Source: Halobacteriales archaeon YIM A00013
GTDB taxonomy: Archaea; Halobacteriota; Halobacteria; Halobacteriales; Haloarculaceae
Length of the DNA stretch: 64,000 bases
NCBI GenBank assembly: GCA_025041195.1
Contig: JAKCFM010000002.1
Span: forward strand, 496,001-560,000
Reading direction: 5' to 3'
How positions within the stretch are numbered: the first letter of the stretch is position 1; every line of letters starts with the position of its first letter. The position numbers were made by a program, and so were the translations under genes. The notes beneath the pieces are model-generated. The model had not been told where the DNA came from. It worked only from the letters and a program-made list of their open reading frames with translations, and did not search any database. Positions 8,629-18,157 of this stretch are shown here, in pieces.

Positions 8629-11097
8629 ATGAAAACCCCCAGTCGACTGCTCGGGACACTCATCGACCATCCTGGGCTCGTTCTCATTTTTGTGGTGGTG
8701 CTGACGGCCGCGGTGGGTGTGGGTGTGACACAATCAGGGACAGGCGGTTCAGAAGCGATGATTACTGGCCAATCATCGCCCGAACAGGACGCACTGGAGA
8801 CGATCGACGCAACGTATGGATCTGATACCACGACCGTCGCACAGGTCGTCGTCAGATCTCCCGACGGGAACGTGCTTTCGAAAGAATCGTTATTGGAGAG
8901 CCTCCGAGTACAGCGCTCGTACGAATCGAACGAAACGATCGCAGAGACGCTCGATGACCGTGGAGCGTTCGGCGTCGAGAATGTGGTCGCCCGTATGGCG
9001 TACGCACGACAGCAGCCAACCGCGGACACCACATCGCTCACGATCGAGGAGCAAATCGAAGCAGTTGAATCGAGTTCGGCCGCCGAAATCGAGCGCATCG
9101 TTGGCCAGCTGCTCGATGGAACGCATGCCGGCGAGCGGGACCCAACGACGTTTCTCCCCCAAGCGTACGAGCCGGGGACGACCACCGCACACGCGCGCGT
9201 AACAATCGTTACACAGAACGCATCCACGGCAACCGCCCCTGCCCAGGTCCAGATGAATGATGTCGCGAGCGAACAGTTGGATGACGGATTCGTCTTCGGG
9301 AGCGGTCGGATTGATGAAGCAAACTCGAGTGCGATTGGCGACAGCTTCATCGTTATCACGCCACTCGCGCTGGTGTTGTTGGTGATCGCGCTGGCAATCG
9401 CCTACCGTGATGTCGTCGATGTGCTCGTGAGTCTGAGTGGTGTCGCCGTCGTGATGGTGTGGCTTGCCGGCTTCAGGGGCTGGTTCGGCATCGGTGATAG
9501 TTCAATGCTGATTGCCGTCCCGTTCCTTCTTGTCGGGCTCAGCATCGACTACTCGCTCCACATCATCATGCGATACCGTCAGGCCAGCGATGGCGGGGAA
9601 CGAATCCCACGCGACGCGATGAAACGCGCACTGGGGTCGGTCGGGGCTGCACTGCTCGTCGCCGGACTGACAACGGCAGTCGGCTTTTTCGCCAACTACG
9701 GCAGTTCAATCGAGTCAATTCGTGAGTTTGCACTGCTTTCGACGGCGGGCATCCTGAGCCTGGTGTTCGTGTTCATCCTGTTCGTGCCAGCACTGAAACT
9801 CCTGCTCGAACGGGGACTCAGACACCTGGGCCGTGAGCGATCGACGGCGGCCGTTGGGCGCAACAGGGGGCCAATTCAGTCCGGTCTCACCGGAATAGCG
9901 CGCTTGACGAGTCGGCTACCGGTGGTTATTTTGATCATCGCGGTGGCATTCGGGGGCGTCGGAGCGTACAGCGCAACGAGTATCGATACGTCGTTCAACC
10001 AGGCAGATTTCCTCCCGCAGGATGCACCGGAATGGATGGACGAACTGCCAGCACCGTTTGCACCGGATGAATACACTGTCGCCGAAGAATTCAGCTACGT
10101 GAGCGACACGTTCAGTCGCCAGGACCAGCAGGCACAGCTGCTCGTCCGCGGCTCAATCACCGATCCGGAAACACTCGCGGCGATCGATCATGCCACGACA
10201 GCTGTGGGTGACGATGGCGATTCAACGATCGTGACCGGACCAACAAGGGGCTCAATCCGAAGTCCACCAGCACTGATCCGATCGGAGAGTGCCCGTAACG
10301 AAACCGTTGCCACGCTCGTCGCCGATCGGGACACCGATGGCGACGGACTGCCAGACCGGGATCTTGAGCCGGTGTACGATGCGGTGATGGACGCCCCAGA
10401 ACAAGCAGAGTCCGTTCTCTACCACGAGAACGGCACCTACGAGAGCGCGCGAATCCTGCTACCGGTCGAATCTGACGAGCCAGCGAGTGAAGTGGCCACA
10501 GACACCCGGGCAGTCGCTGCCGACATCGAAGCTGACGCGAGCGTCTCGGTGATTGCCACCGGAGAGCCGGTCATCACCGCAGTTGTCCAGACCGCGCTGT
10601 TCACCACCATGGTCGAAGGGTTTGCGATCACAGTTGGCGTGATTCTACTGGCTCTCGCTGGGCTCGCGTGGCTACGCCACCGACAGCCAACGCTTGGCAT
10701 CGTCATGCTTGTGCCAGTGGTGCTCGCGCTCGCCTGGCTTCTCGGGACGATGGCGGCTCTGGACGTGCCATTCAACAGCGAAACGGTCGTCATCACGAGT
10801 CTGGCAATCGGGCTCGGCGTGGATTACAGCGTTCACCTGACCGAACGCCTCATCGAAGAACGGAAGCGACACGAGTCGACAGAAGCATGGGTCACGGCCG
10901 GGCTGACGGGCACGGGAGGTGCACTGTTCGGCAGTGCACTCACCACTGCCGCAGGTTTTGGCGTGCTCGCACTGTCGCTTTCACCACCACTCAGGCGATT
11001 CGGACTGGTGACGGCACTCTCGATCGGATTTTCGTTTCTCGCTTGCGTAACAGTGTTGCCGGCGCTGTTTGCCTGGCGAACACCCACCGACGAGTGA
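8629..11097 (+). CDS. RND/MMPL-family exporter
   Basis: The ATG at 8629 follows a good ribosome site (GGGAGGG, 8615-8621); a GTG at 8605 is the alternative. The 822-residue protein has the internal duplication of RND proteins: one helix, a large exterior loop and five helices, twice. Helix-4-like segments with conserved acidic residues are LLVGLSIDYSLHIIMRY in the first half and LAIGLGVDYSVHLTERL in the second. The second exterior loop contains DRDTDGDGLPDRD, a calcium-binding-like string. It belongs to the MMPL/SSD branch, which moves lipids, pigments or hydrophobic compounds using ion gradients. The substrate is unknown, and no neighbouring gene suggests one. Confidence 0.87.
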   Translation: MKTPSRLLGTLIDHPGLVLIFVVVLTAAVGVGVTQSGTGGSEAMITGQSSPEQDALETIDATYGSDTTTVAQVVVRSPDGNVLSKESLLESLRVQRSYESNETIAETLDDRGAFGVENVVARMAYARQQPTADTTSLTIEEQIEAVESSSAAEIERIVGQLLDGTHAGERDPTTFLPQAYEPGTTTAHARVTIVTQNASTATAPAQVQMNDVASEQLDDGFVFGSGRIDEANSSAIGDSFIVITPLALVLLVIALAIAYRDVVDVLVSLSGVAVVMVWLAGFRGWFGIGDSSMLIAVPFLLVGLSIDYSLHIIMRYRQASDGGERIPRDAMKRALGSVGAALLVAGLTTAVGFFANYGSSIESIREFALLSTAGILSLVFVFILFVPALKLLLERGLRHLGRERSTAAVGRNRGPIQSGLTGIARLTSRLPVVILIIAVAFGGVGAYSATSIDTSFNQADFLPQDAPEWMDELPAPFAPDEYTVAEEFSYVSDTFSRQDQQAQLLVRGSITDPETLAAIDHATTAVGDDGDSTIVTGPTRGSIRSPPALIRSESARNETVATLVADRDTDGDGLPDRDLEPVYDAVMDAPEQAESVLYHENGTYESARILLPVESDEPASEVATDTRAVAADIEADASVSVIATGEPVITAVVQTALFTTMVEGFAITVGVILLALAGLAWLRHRQPTLGIVMLVPVVLALAWLLGTMAALDVPFNSETVVITSLAIGLGVDYSVHLTERLIEERKRHESTEAWVTAGLTGTGGALFGSALTTAAGFGVLALSLSPPLRRFGLVTALSIGFSFLACVTVLPALFAWRTPTDE

Positions 11098-11134
11098 TGG
11101 TAGTTATTACAACGGCCCCCTCTAGCCAAACGAT

Positions 11135-12202
11135 ATGGCACACTCGTCGAGCGATCCAACGCCGGTCGGGATCAAGATCGGATCGACTCGGACCGTCGTC
11201 GCCACTCCGGACGGGCGATCGATCGACACCGACACCACGCTCACCTGCCTCGCCGAGTATGAAGACGTGCTTTCGGGCGAACAACACGCCATTTTCGGTC
11301 AACAGGCGGTCGATGAATACCCCGAGAGCGTCGAATTTATGCTCAGAACGGGGCTCCCAGAGGACGAACGCCGAACAAAAGAGACCGCACGGTTTTTCGA
11401 ACGCATCGTCACAGCCAACGATCTGGATCCCAACAGCGTCGTTGTCTACGCGATTCCCGCCGTCAATAACGAAGCTGGCATCGATAACCTCGGAACAGTC
11501 ATCGAATCAACACCAATCGGAGACCGGCTGATTCGGGGCTATCCCGAATCGCTCTGTGGATCGATCCCGGCGTTTGGCCGCCAGCTCGCAGCGATCGGGC
11601 GGGTGTTCATTTCGATAAACCTCGGATCGACCAACATTGGGGCCTGTGGGTACCAGCGAGGGAAGCAGCTGGTTCGATTCACCACTGGCTCGATCGCAGG
11701 GAACGAAGTCGACCGGTGGATCGCCAACAACATCGAAGAAGAAACCCAGGGGCGGGTCAACGTCGATGAGTCGACGGCAAGAGAGTACAAAGAAAATCAC
11801 GGCGCCCTTGATGATTTCGAACCGTTTACGGACGCGATACAACAACCCGGCGGCGGGACCCACGAGTTCACCATCAACCGGTCTGTCGTCGATGCGATCG
11901 ATCGATACGTCGAAAACGCCGTCGAAACGATCGCTGATGAGTTTCTTCCACAGCTGGCAAACGACCACATGAAAATTTATAAACACGCTCTCGGAGAACC
12001 GATCGTGCTCAACGGTGGGATGGCCTCAATTCCCGGTCTTGTCACGACGTTCGAGGAGCGGCTCGGTCGGAAACTCCAGCACGATATCGACGTCATCGCT
12101 CCCGAAACACCGGAAACGGCGGCCGCACGAGGAGCACTCCAGATCGCTGAGCAGTTCGTCAATCAAGACTGGTTCTACGCTGCGGACGATCAGACGCCCT
12201 AA
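11135..12202 (+). CDS. actin/MreB-fold ATPase, salactin candidate
   Basis: The 355-residue protein has actin-superfamily features: a phosphate-1-like start (VGIKIGSTRTVVATPDG), a phosphate-2-like segment (ISINLGSTNIGACGY) and an adenosine-type motif near the C-terminus (PIVLNGGMASIPGL). Internal segments such as VVVYAIPAVN fit MreB/ParM-type proteins. Among archaeal actins the closest match I can name is salactin of Halobacterium salinarum, a dynamically unstable filament involved in DNA distribution. That orthology is an inference from overall form, not an alignment. leuS follows 78 bases downstream on the same strand. Confidence 0.72.
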   Translation: MAHSSSDPTPVGIKIGSTRTVVATPDGRSIDTDTTLTCLAEYEDVLSGEQHAIFGQQAVDEYPESVEFMLRTGLPEDERRTKETARFFERIVTANDLDPNSVVVYAIPAVNNEAGIDNLGTVIESTPIGDRLIRGYPESLCGSIPAFGRQLAAIGRVFISINLGSTNIGACGYQRGKQLVRFTTGSIAGNEVDRWIANNIEEETQGRVNVDESTAREYKENHGALDDFEPFTDAIQQPGGGTHEFTINRSVVDAIDRYVENAVETIADEFLPQLANDHMKIYKHALGEPIVLNGGMASIPGLVTTFEERLGRKLQHDIDVIAPETPETAAARGALQIAEQFVNQDWFYAADDQTP

Positions 12203-12280
12203 CGCGTCACTCAGAGTGAATACTGGGCGCGTTCCGTAGGAGAGAAAGGTATAGAGGTGAAACGACTCCTATCCATATCT

Positions 12281-14920
12281 ATGAACACCCAGACCGATCC
12301 GCCTGAACGGTTCGATCACGTGGCGATCGAACGGCGTGCCCAGCAACAGTGGGCAGACGCAGACGTGTTTCGTATTGACGATGAGACGACCGATCCGACG
12401 TACGTGCTCTCTATGTTTCCATACACGTCGGGGACGCTTCATATGGGCCACGTCCGCAACTACACGCTCACGGATGCGTACGCGCGATTCGAGCGACTGC
12501 GCGGTGCGTCGGTGCTCCACCCGATCGGCTGGGATGCGTTTGGGCTTCCTGCAGAAAACGCCGCCAAAAAGCAAGACACGAATCCTCGCGATTACACGCT
12601 CGACTGCATCGACACCATGGCCAACCAGATGCGATCCATGGGATTTGGCTACGACTGGGACCGAGAAATAACCACCTGTGAGCCGGATTACTACCAGTGG
12701 AACCAGTGGCTGTTTACCCAGTTCTACGAGGCCGGACTGCTCGAACGCCAGGAAACCGAGCTAAACTGGTGTCCGTCATGCGAAACCGTTCTGGCAGACG
12801 AGCAGGTCGAGGGCGACGAAGAGCGATGCTGGCGGTGTGGAACGCCAATCGAGTCGCGAGAGATGGATCAGTGGTTTTTCACCATCACCGAGTACGCCGA
12901 CGAGCTGCTCGAAGCAATCGACTCGCTCGATGGCTGGCCAGAAAACGTCAAAGAGATGCAGCGCAACTGGATCGGTCGGCAATCGGGCTACGGCCTGTCG
13001 TTCGAGATTCCAGCGCTCAACGAGTCCGTCGACGTGTTCACCACCCGACTCGACACGATGTATGGGGCAACGTTCCTTGCGCTTTCACCGGGGCATCCGC
13101 TGAGCGAACGACTTGGAGCTCGCAACGAGGCGGTCCAGGAGTATCTCGATTACGTTGAGACCGTCGAGCAGCCACCACAGGAATCCGGCGTCGAAACGGG
13201 TGTCACCACCACGAACCCGGCGACCGGCGAAGAAATTCCCGTCTACGTCGCAGATTACGTGCTCGACGACGTAGGAACGGGTGCGCTATTTGGCGTGCCA
13301 GCGCACGATGACCGTGATCATGCGTTTGCCACAGAACACGACATCACCATCAGACAGGTTATTGAACCAGAAGATGGCCGTTCGGTCGACACCGACAGTG
13401 AAGCATTCACCGAAGACGGCGTCCTGATCAGCAGCGACGAGTTCGATGGACTCACGAGCGAAACGGCGCGCGAGCGATTCCTCTCCGCCTTCGATGCCGA
13501 GGTCGAGACCACCTACCGGCTTCGCGACTGGGGCATTTCCAGACAGCGCTACTGGGGAACGCCAATTCCGATGGTCCACTGTGATGACTGTGGCTATCAG
13601 CCGGTACCTGCAGAGGATCTTCCAGTCGAGCTCCCCAAGTTCATCAACACAACGGGCAACCCACTGGATGCCGCCACCGACTGGAAGCAAGTCAGCTGCC
13701 CAACCTGTGGAGCAGACGCCCGTCGGGAGACCGACACGATGGACACGTTCGTCGACTCCTCGTGGTATTTCCTCAGATTCATCTCCCCAGGGCTCAAATC
13801 GGCCCCGTTCAACACGGAGCAGGCGAGCGACTGGCTGCCGATTGATCGCTACGTTGGAGGCAGTGAGCACGCCGTCATGCATCTGTTGTATGCCCGGTTT
13901 TTCACGAAGGTGCTCGATGATTTGGAGCTGCTAGAAGGGGTCAGAGAACCGTTCACGAAACTAACCACACAGGGAATGGTGCTGGGTGAAGACGGCGCTA
14001 AAATGTCAAAATCAAGAGGGAATGGCGTCTCACCACAGCGAATCGTTGAGGAGTACGGTGCAGACACCGCCCGCCTGTTCACCATGGAAGCGGCGCTCCC
14101 TGAACGCGATTTCGAGTGGAGTCCTGATGGCGTTGCAGCCGCATCGGGCTTTCTGCAGCGCGTCTACACGCTCGCCGACCGCATTCGCACACTGGAGGAA
14201 CCCACGGCGGTCGACGCGGACGCGACGGCGTACGTTGGGGCGGAGATCGACCGAACAGTCGAAACGGTGACGGAGTCGTACGAGGCGTTTACGTTCAATC
14301 GCGCACTCAGCGAGCTCCGTGAGCTCATCGGGTTACTCGGACGGTATCTCGAGTACGACGGTGCGGATCCAGCGACGCTGGCCGACGGCATCGAGGCCGC
14401 CGTTACCATGCTCTCCCCGGTCGCTCCACACGTTACCGAAGCGATCTGGGAGCGACTCGATACGGAGGGGTTGCTTGCGACGGCGGCGTGGCCGACTGGC
14501 AGTGTCGATGCAACCTACCATCTCGAAGAGCGGCTGATCGAAAACACCCGCGCTGACGTTCGTGATATCATCGACACCGCGGGGATCAACGATCCTCGGG
14601 AAATCACGCTAACGGTCGCCCCTGAATGGAAACACCATGCCTATGAAATCGCTGCCGATGCCGACGGAAACGTTGTCGGGACGGTAATGGCAGACGAACA
14701 ACTCCGTGAGCGCGGTGAGCAGGCCGCTTCGTTTGCAAAGGAGATTGCGGGTGGCGCTACCGAACCGCAGCTCCACCCCGATCGCGAACGATCGGCACTC
14801 GAACGAGCGGTGTGGCTGCTCGAAGACGAGTTCGGTGCGCCAGTCGAGCTCCGCGGGGCCGACCCAGACGAGCGAACGCCGGCACAGCCCGGACGCGTCG
14901 CAATCGATATCACCGAGTGA
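12281..14920 (+). CDS. leuS: leucyl-tRNA synthetase, bacterial-type body
   Basis: This 879-residue enzyme charges tRNA-Leu. It shows the HIGH-type motif TLHMGHVRNYT, the zinc-binding CPSC and CWRC pairs in the ZN-1 insertion, the editing (CP1) domain with VPAHDDRDHAFA, and KMSKSRGNGVSP. The domain order follows bacterial LeuRS, whereas the C-terminal extension (WKHHAYEIAADADG to the end) does not look bacterial. This fits published haloarchaeal LeuRS chimeras with a bacterial body and archaeal C-terminal domain. The start is taken at the ATG at 12281; an earlier in-frame start at 12257 adds a short basic leader. Confidence 0.96.
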   Translation: MNTQTDPPERFDHVAIERRAQQQWADADVFRIDDETTDPTYVLSMFPYTSGTLHMGHVRNYTLTDAYARFERLRGASVLHPIGWDAFGLPAENAAKKQDTNPRDYTLDCIDTMANQMRSMGFGYDWDREITTCEPDYYQWNQWLFTQFYEAGLLERQETELNWCPSCETVLADEQVEGDEERCWRCGTPIESREMDQWFFTITEYADELLEAIDSLDGWPENVKEMQRNWIGRQSGYGLSFEIPALNESVDVFTTRLDTMYGATFLALSPGHPLSERLGARNEAVQEYLDYVETVEQPPQESGVETGVTTTNPATGEEIPVYVADYVLDDVGTGALFGVPAHDDRDHAFATEHDITIRQVIEPEDGRSVDTDSEAFTEDGVLISSDEFDGLTSETARERFLSAFDAEVETTYRLRDWGISRQRYWGTPIPMVHCDDCGYQPVPAEDLPVELPKFINTTGNPLDAATDWKQVSCPTCGADARRETDTMDTFVDSSWYFLRFISPGLKSAPFNTEQASDWLPIDRYVGGSEHAVMHLLYARFFTKVLDDLELLEGVREPFTKLTTQGMVLGEDGAKMSKSRGNGVSPQRIVEEYGADTARLFTMEAALPERDFEWSPDGVAAASGFLQRVYTLADRIRTLEEPTAVDADATAYVGAEIDRTVETVTESYEAFTFNRALSELRELIGLLGRYLEYDGADPATLADGIEAAVTMLSPVAPHVTEAIWERLDTEGLLATAAWPTGSVDATYHLEERLIENTRADVRDIIDTAGINDPREITLTVAPEWKHHAYEIAADADGNVVGTVMADEQLRERGEQAASFAKEIAGGATEPQLHPDRERSALERAVWLLEDEFGAPVELRGADPDERTPAQPGRVAIDITE

Positions 14921-14974
14921 TTGCAAGCGCAGCCAGTATCAGTAAGTACGCCACGGCCGAAGACGAGTACGACC

Positions 14975-15715
14975 ATGACTCACGGCCAGGTACCATCGTT
15001 CGATCGCTCCGTCCACGAGGAGCTGTACGACTACATCGAACGACACGGCTCCGTGGCACCGCCTGATCTCGCCGAAGCGGTTGGCGTCGACCCGGAGACG
15101 ATGACGCACGAGATTGCGATACTGAAACGCGATGGCTACGTCGAAGAGCACGGCGGCGAATTCCAGGTTGTCCTCGAAGCCGGTACGGCAGAGGAGTACG
15201 TCTCAAGCGATCTGACGTTCGTCGTTCGACCGGCCAGACAGTCAGATCTGACGGGAATCGTCGGCACGATTCGGACGATCACGGCCGAGAAAACGTATCT
15301 GGTCGCAGAAAGCGTCGCCGAGCAGATCAATTTCGAAGGCGTCCTACTCCGAAATAACAATATTGAGCGGCGGATGTTCTTCGTCGCGACCGTGAACGAT
15401 GATGTCGTTGGCTGGGCCCACATCGAAGCGCCACAGCTAGAGAAGCTCAGTCACGCGGCAAAGCTTACCGTCGGGGTGTTGCCCGCGTATCGTCGACACG
15501 GAATGGGCAGTCACCTGCTCCACCGCGGACTCGAATGGGCACGGTCGCACGATTATAAGCGTGTGTACAACTCAATTCCCGCAACGAATCAGAACGCCGC
15601 CCGGTTTCTCGAAGACCATGGGTTCGAAACTGAGGCAATTCGAAAGGACCATTATCAGATTGAGGGCAGCTACACGGCCGAGCTCATGATGGCCCGCACA
15701 CTGGATATCACCTGA
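14975..15715 (+). CDS. HTH-GNAT acetyltransferase fusion
   Basis: The 246-residue protein begins with a winged-helix-like domain (about 8-65, VHEELYDYIERHGSVAPPDL then ETMTHEIAILKRDGYV). A GNAT domain follows (about 80-245). Motif A, VGVLPAYRRHGMGSHLL, holds the acetyl-CoA-binding R-x-x-G-x-G pattern, and NQNAARFLEDHGF is the usual motif B. The product should acetylate an amine or a protein N-terminus or lysine; the HTH may couple it to DNA or be a protein-binding module. The ATG at 14975 was chosen over one 54 bases upstream, which adds a non-acidic leader. leuS is 54 bases upstream on the same strand. Confidence 0.83.
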   Translation: MTHGQVPSFDRSVHEELYDYIERHGSVAPPDLAEAVGVDPETMTHEIAILKRDGYVEEHGGEFQVVLEAGTAEEYVSSDLTFVVRPARQSDLTGIVGTIRTITAEKTYLVAESVAEQINFEGVLLRNNNIERRMFFVATVNDDVVGWAHIEAPQLEKLSHAAKLTVGVLPAYRRHGMGSHLLHRGLEWARSHDYKRVYNSIPATNQNAARFLEDHGFETEAIRKDHYQIEGSYTAELMMARTLDIT

Positions 15716-15812
15716 CGGCGCCACAGTGGTGTGTGTTGGGTGTCGACAGCTGTCACGAAATCGAAAAGCGTGAGGATTAATTGTTCGTGTTGGTAATAGT
15801 GAATCGATATCC

Positions 15813-16655
15813 GTGCCTCGTTCAAGACCACCCAATCGCCGATCGCAGGGACCAAACAGACGATCGGGAGATTTCGATGAGGGGTCCCGCAACTGGCAGC
15901 AGTATCTGCTGTTCGGACTCGGTGGGCTCTTTCTGGTCGGCGCTATCGCCGTGATGTTTCTCGGGAGCGGTCTTCCAGGTGGCCCAACGGGCGGTACACC
16001 GACCGCGACGGACACGCCAACGGCGACTCCGACACCAACACCTACCCCAACACCGACTCCCACCCCGACACCGACAGAGCAGACCGCGTATCGAATCAAC
16101 GTCGGTGGCGAACGGATCGCTGCGTCGGATTCGGGGCCGGACTGGCAGGCAGATACTGGTGAGGCTCCCTCGCCGTATCTGAATGCACAAGCGTCGGACA
16201 CCGTCGCCTATTCGACGCCCGACTCGGTGAGACTCGGGCCATCGGTAGCGGCATCCACACCCCAGGAACTGTTCACCACCTACCGCTTCGACGACGGTGG
16301 CGGGCTGTTTGCAAGCAGCGAGACGATGGCGTATGAGTTCCCCGTCGATCCATCACACACCTACGAGGTTCGCGTCTACACGATGGAGCCGTTTTTCGTC
16401 AACGGTGAGCCCACCCGCGAAGACGAACGGGCCAACAGCGACGGAGGACCACGGGTCTTCGACATCCGGGTTGAAGGAGATACGGTCGTGAATGACCTTG
16501 AGATCCTCCAAGACGCTGGCCACGACGTGGGGACCGTGAAAACGGTCGAACTCTCGCCAAAGGACGATCGGTTGACGATCGATTTCCCACGCGAGCAAGA
16601 GAACCCGACGGTTTCAGCGATCGAAATCGTTGATAAAGGCGAACAGGAAGACTGA
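15813..16655 (+). CDS. membrane-anchored malectin-like protein
   Basis: The likely start is GTG at 15813. The 280-residue protein has a basic N-terminus (PRSRPPNRRSQGPNRR), one transmembrane helix (about 30-51) and a proline/threonine linker (about 58-88). The exterior domain begins YRINVGGERIAASDSGPDW and contains DSVRLGPS and YRFDDGGGLFA, typical of the malectin/di-glucose-binding fold. Such domains bind carbohydrates, so this may hold glycans at the cell surface, which would suit the neighbouring hydrolase cluster; that link is inference. The gene converges on the HNH nuclease gene with a hairpin between the stops. Confidence 0.75.
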   Translation: MPRSRPPNRRSQGPNRRSGDFDEGSRNWQQYLLFGLGGLFLVGAIAVMFLGSGLPGGPTGGTPTATDTPTATPTPTPTPTPTPTPTPTEQTAYRINVGGERIAASDSGPDWQADTGEAPSPYLNAQASDTVAYSTPDSVRLGPSVAASTPQELFTTYRFDDGGGLFASSETMAYEFPVDPSHTYEVRVYTMEPFFVNGEPTREDERANSDGGPRVFDIRVEGDTVVNDLEILQDAGHDVGTVKTVELSPKDDRLTIDFPREQENPTVSAIEIVDKGEQED

Positions 16656-16665
16656 GCCACACTGT

Positions 16666-16687
16666 CCAAACAGTGTGAACTGTTTGG
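16666..16687. terminator. hairpin between convergent genes
   Basis: CCAAACAGT (16666-16674) and ACTGTTTGG (16679-16687) form a perfect 9-bp stem with a GTGA loop. Further pairing of CACTG with CAGTG outside it is possible after small bulges. It lies between the stops of the malectin-like gene (16655) and the HNH gene (16717). It could stop transcription in both directions. Confidence 0.5.
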
Positions 16688-16716
16688 GTGGCAGTGCGGT
16701 GATAGTGGGTGCGTGA

Positions 16717-17775
16717 TCAGAATCCGTTGCGCGCTCGATGTTTTTCGAGAAAGATCGGATGCGGTATTGCATCGTCGTTCTCTGGAAGTTTTATCGTGGT
16801 GCCAGCAAGGTGGTGGAATTCATCGTATCCTTCTCGATCAGATGCATCTTTCACGAGAATTTCGTAGTCATCACTGATCGAGAACCATCCTGCATCGAAT
16901 GCCCAGTGATGGAGCTTGCACAACGCGATTCCATTTCGCACATCATCCGTGCCAGCCTCTTTTTTCGGATGGATGTGAGCGGCTTCGACCTCCCAGTTAC
17001 CGTCGGGCGTTTCACGTCGAACGCCACAGAAGGCACACGTTTGCTCGTACAGTCGCTTGACGCGCCTAGAAAACTGGGAGCTTCGAGTCCGTCGCCGAGT
17101 CTGGGTGTAGCCGTTCGCTTCGTCGGTCAGCTGCGGTGGGTTCGCGACTGGCAGATCAAGCGCTGTCTCTTCGTCCTGGCTTCGTTGGTTGCCCTTCGTG
17201 GATGGACTGTCTGGAGAGCACTTCTCGGACGACAGTCCTTCGAGTCCGATTTCTCTCGATCGGACAAGCGTCTTTCCTCGGGGCGTGAGCACGCTCAGTT
17301 CGTCGTGCCGTTTCACAAATCCGAGCACCTGCAGCCATTCCCGGTGTCGAATCGCAGGACCGGGTGTGGACATCTCAGCCTCCGCAAACTCGCTGACGAG
17401 CAGTTCCATCATATCCTGGTCGGTCATCGGTTCCTGACTGAGAGCATCGAGGAGTGTGTCGAAACCTTTCACCCCCGAAGAAAGTGCCTCATAAAACGTT
17501 TCAGGATCGCGGGTCTGGAGCCATTCTCGCCCATACTTCGAGAGTGAACACTGCTGCTCGGAAAGGTCGATCAATCCAATAGTATCAAGAAATCCGAGAT
17601 GTCGTCTAATATTATCTCGGCTATTCGCTTTTGTACTGGAGCTTACCCAGGTAATTAGCTGCTCTCGAGTAGGATGTGCAGAGCGGACATAATCAAGCAT
17701 CGCACGTAGATTCTGAAGCCGATTTGAAACCCCACCAAAAAAGGAATCGGTAGTCATTCGACGATTATCTGTCAT
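16717..17775 (-). CDS. HNH endonuclease with N-terminal winged-helix region
   Basis: The 352-residue protein has two helix-rich segments resembling winged helices (about 20-90, and 100-175 with LTPRGKTLV). After a variable linker comes an HNH nuclease domain: CAFCG (Cys247/Cys250), AAHIHPKKEAG (His267), NGIALCKLHHWAFDAG (Asn281, His289/290). The family usually cuts DNA using a single metal ion. Winged-helix plus HNH layouts occur in restriction-like and mobile nucleases, so defence is possible, but no methyltransferase or other defence gene is adjacent. The 5' half is visibly AT-richer than nearby genes, which suggests transfer. A second ATG at 17757 is an alternative start. Confidence 0.82.
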   Translation of the reverse strand: MTDNRRMTTDSFFGGVSNRLQNLRAMLDYVRSAHPTREQLITWVSSSTKANSRDNIRRHLGFLDTIGLIDLSEQQCSLSKYGREWLQTRDPETFYEALSSGVKGFDTLLDALSQEPMTDQDMMELLVSEFAEAEMSTPGPAIRHREWLQVLGFVKRHDELSVLTPRGKTLVRSREIGLEGLSSEKCSPDSPSTKGNQRSQDEETALDLPVANPPQLTDEANGYTQTRRRTRSSQFSRRVKRLYEQTCAFCGVRRETPDGNWEVEAAHIHPKKEAGTDDVRNGIALCKLHHWAFDAGWFSISDDYEILVKDASDREGYDEFHHLAGTTIKLPENDDAIPHPIFLEKHRARNGF

Positions 17776-18157
17776 CGTTATGTTGAGATTTCTTGATTAT
17801 GATATGATCTATTTTAACGCATCGATTTGCTAATGTGTCTAATAATTTTGACCGAAGGTGCCGAGAATAATTCGCGGTAGGGCTAGACAATTTCGAGAAA
17901 CCACGATGGCAATACACCGTTCCAAGTATTAGATAATAAATTGTAATTCTTATCTTCGATTTTTAATGCTGTATCCTGCGTTCTTACGACCGTAGCCAAA
18001 TAGACTAATTTGTGTTATTGCGGATTCTTCATAGAATAGCGACAAAGAATTCCTTTTCAGTGGTTAAATCCCCATAATACCAACATATATTTGATGTTAT
18101 CAACGTACTCCATTCATATGGTGATAATTTAAAAATATGGCAGATATATATGGCCGA
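17776..18157. other. AT-rich gap upstream of the HNH gene
   Basis: About 380 bases of clearly AT-rich sequence without a coding frame. It lies behind the last gene of the glycosidase run and ahead of the HNH gene, so it must hold the HNH promoter. I found no clean inverted repeats or attachment-site duplication. Confidence 0.5.

Noticed and set aside
16000-16080. A periodic tract resembling a tandem repeat or CRISPR-like pattern
   Set aside because: It encodes the proline/threonine linker of the malectin-like protein; there are no spacers or uniform repeat units.
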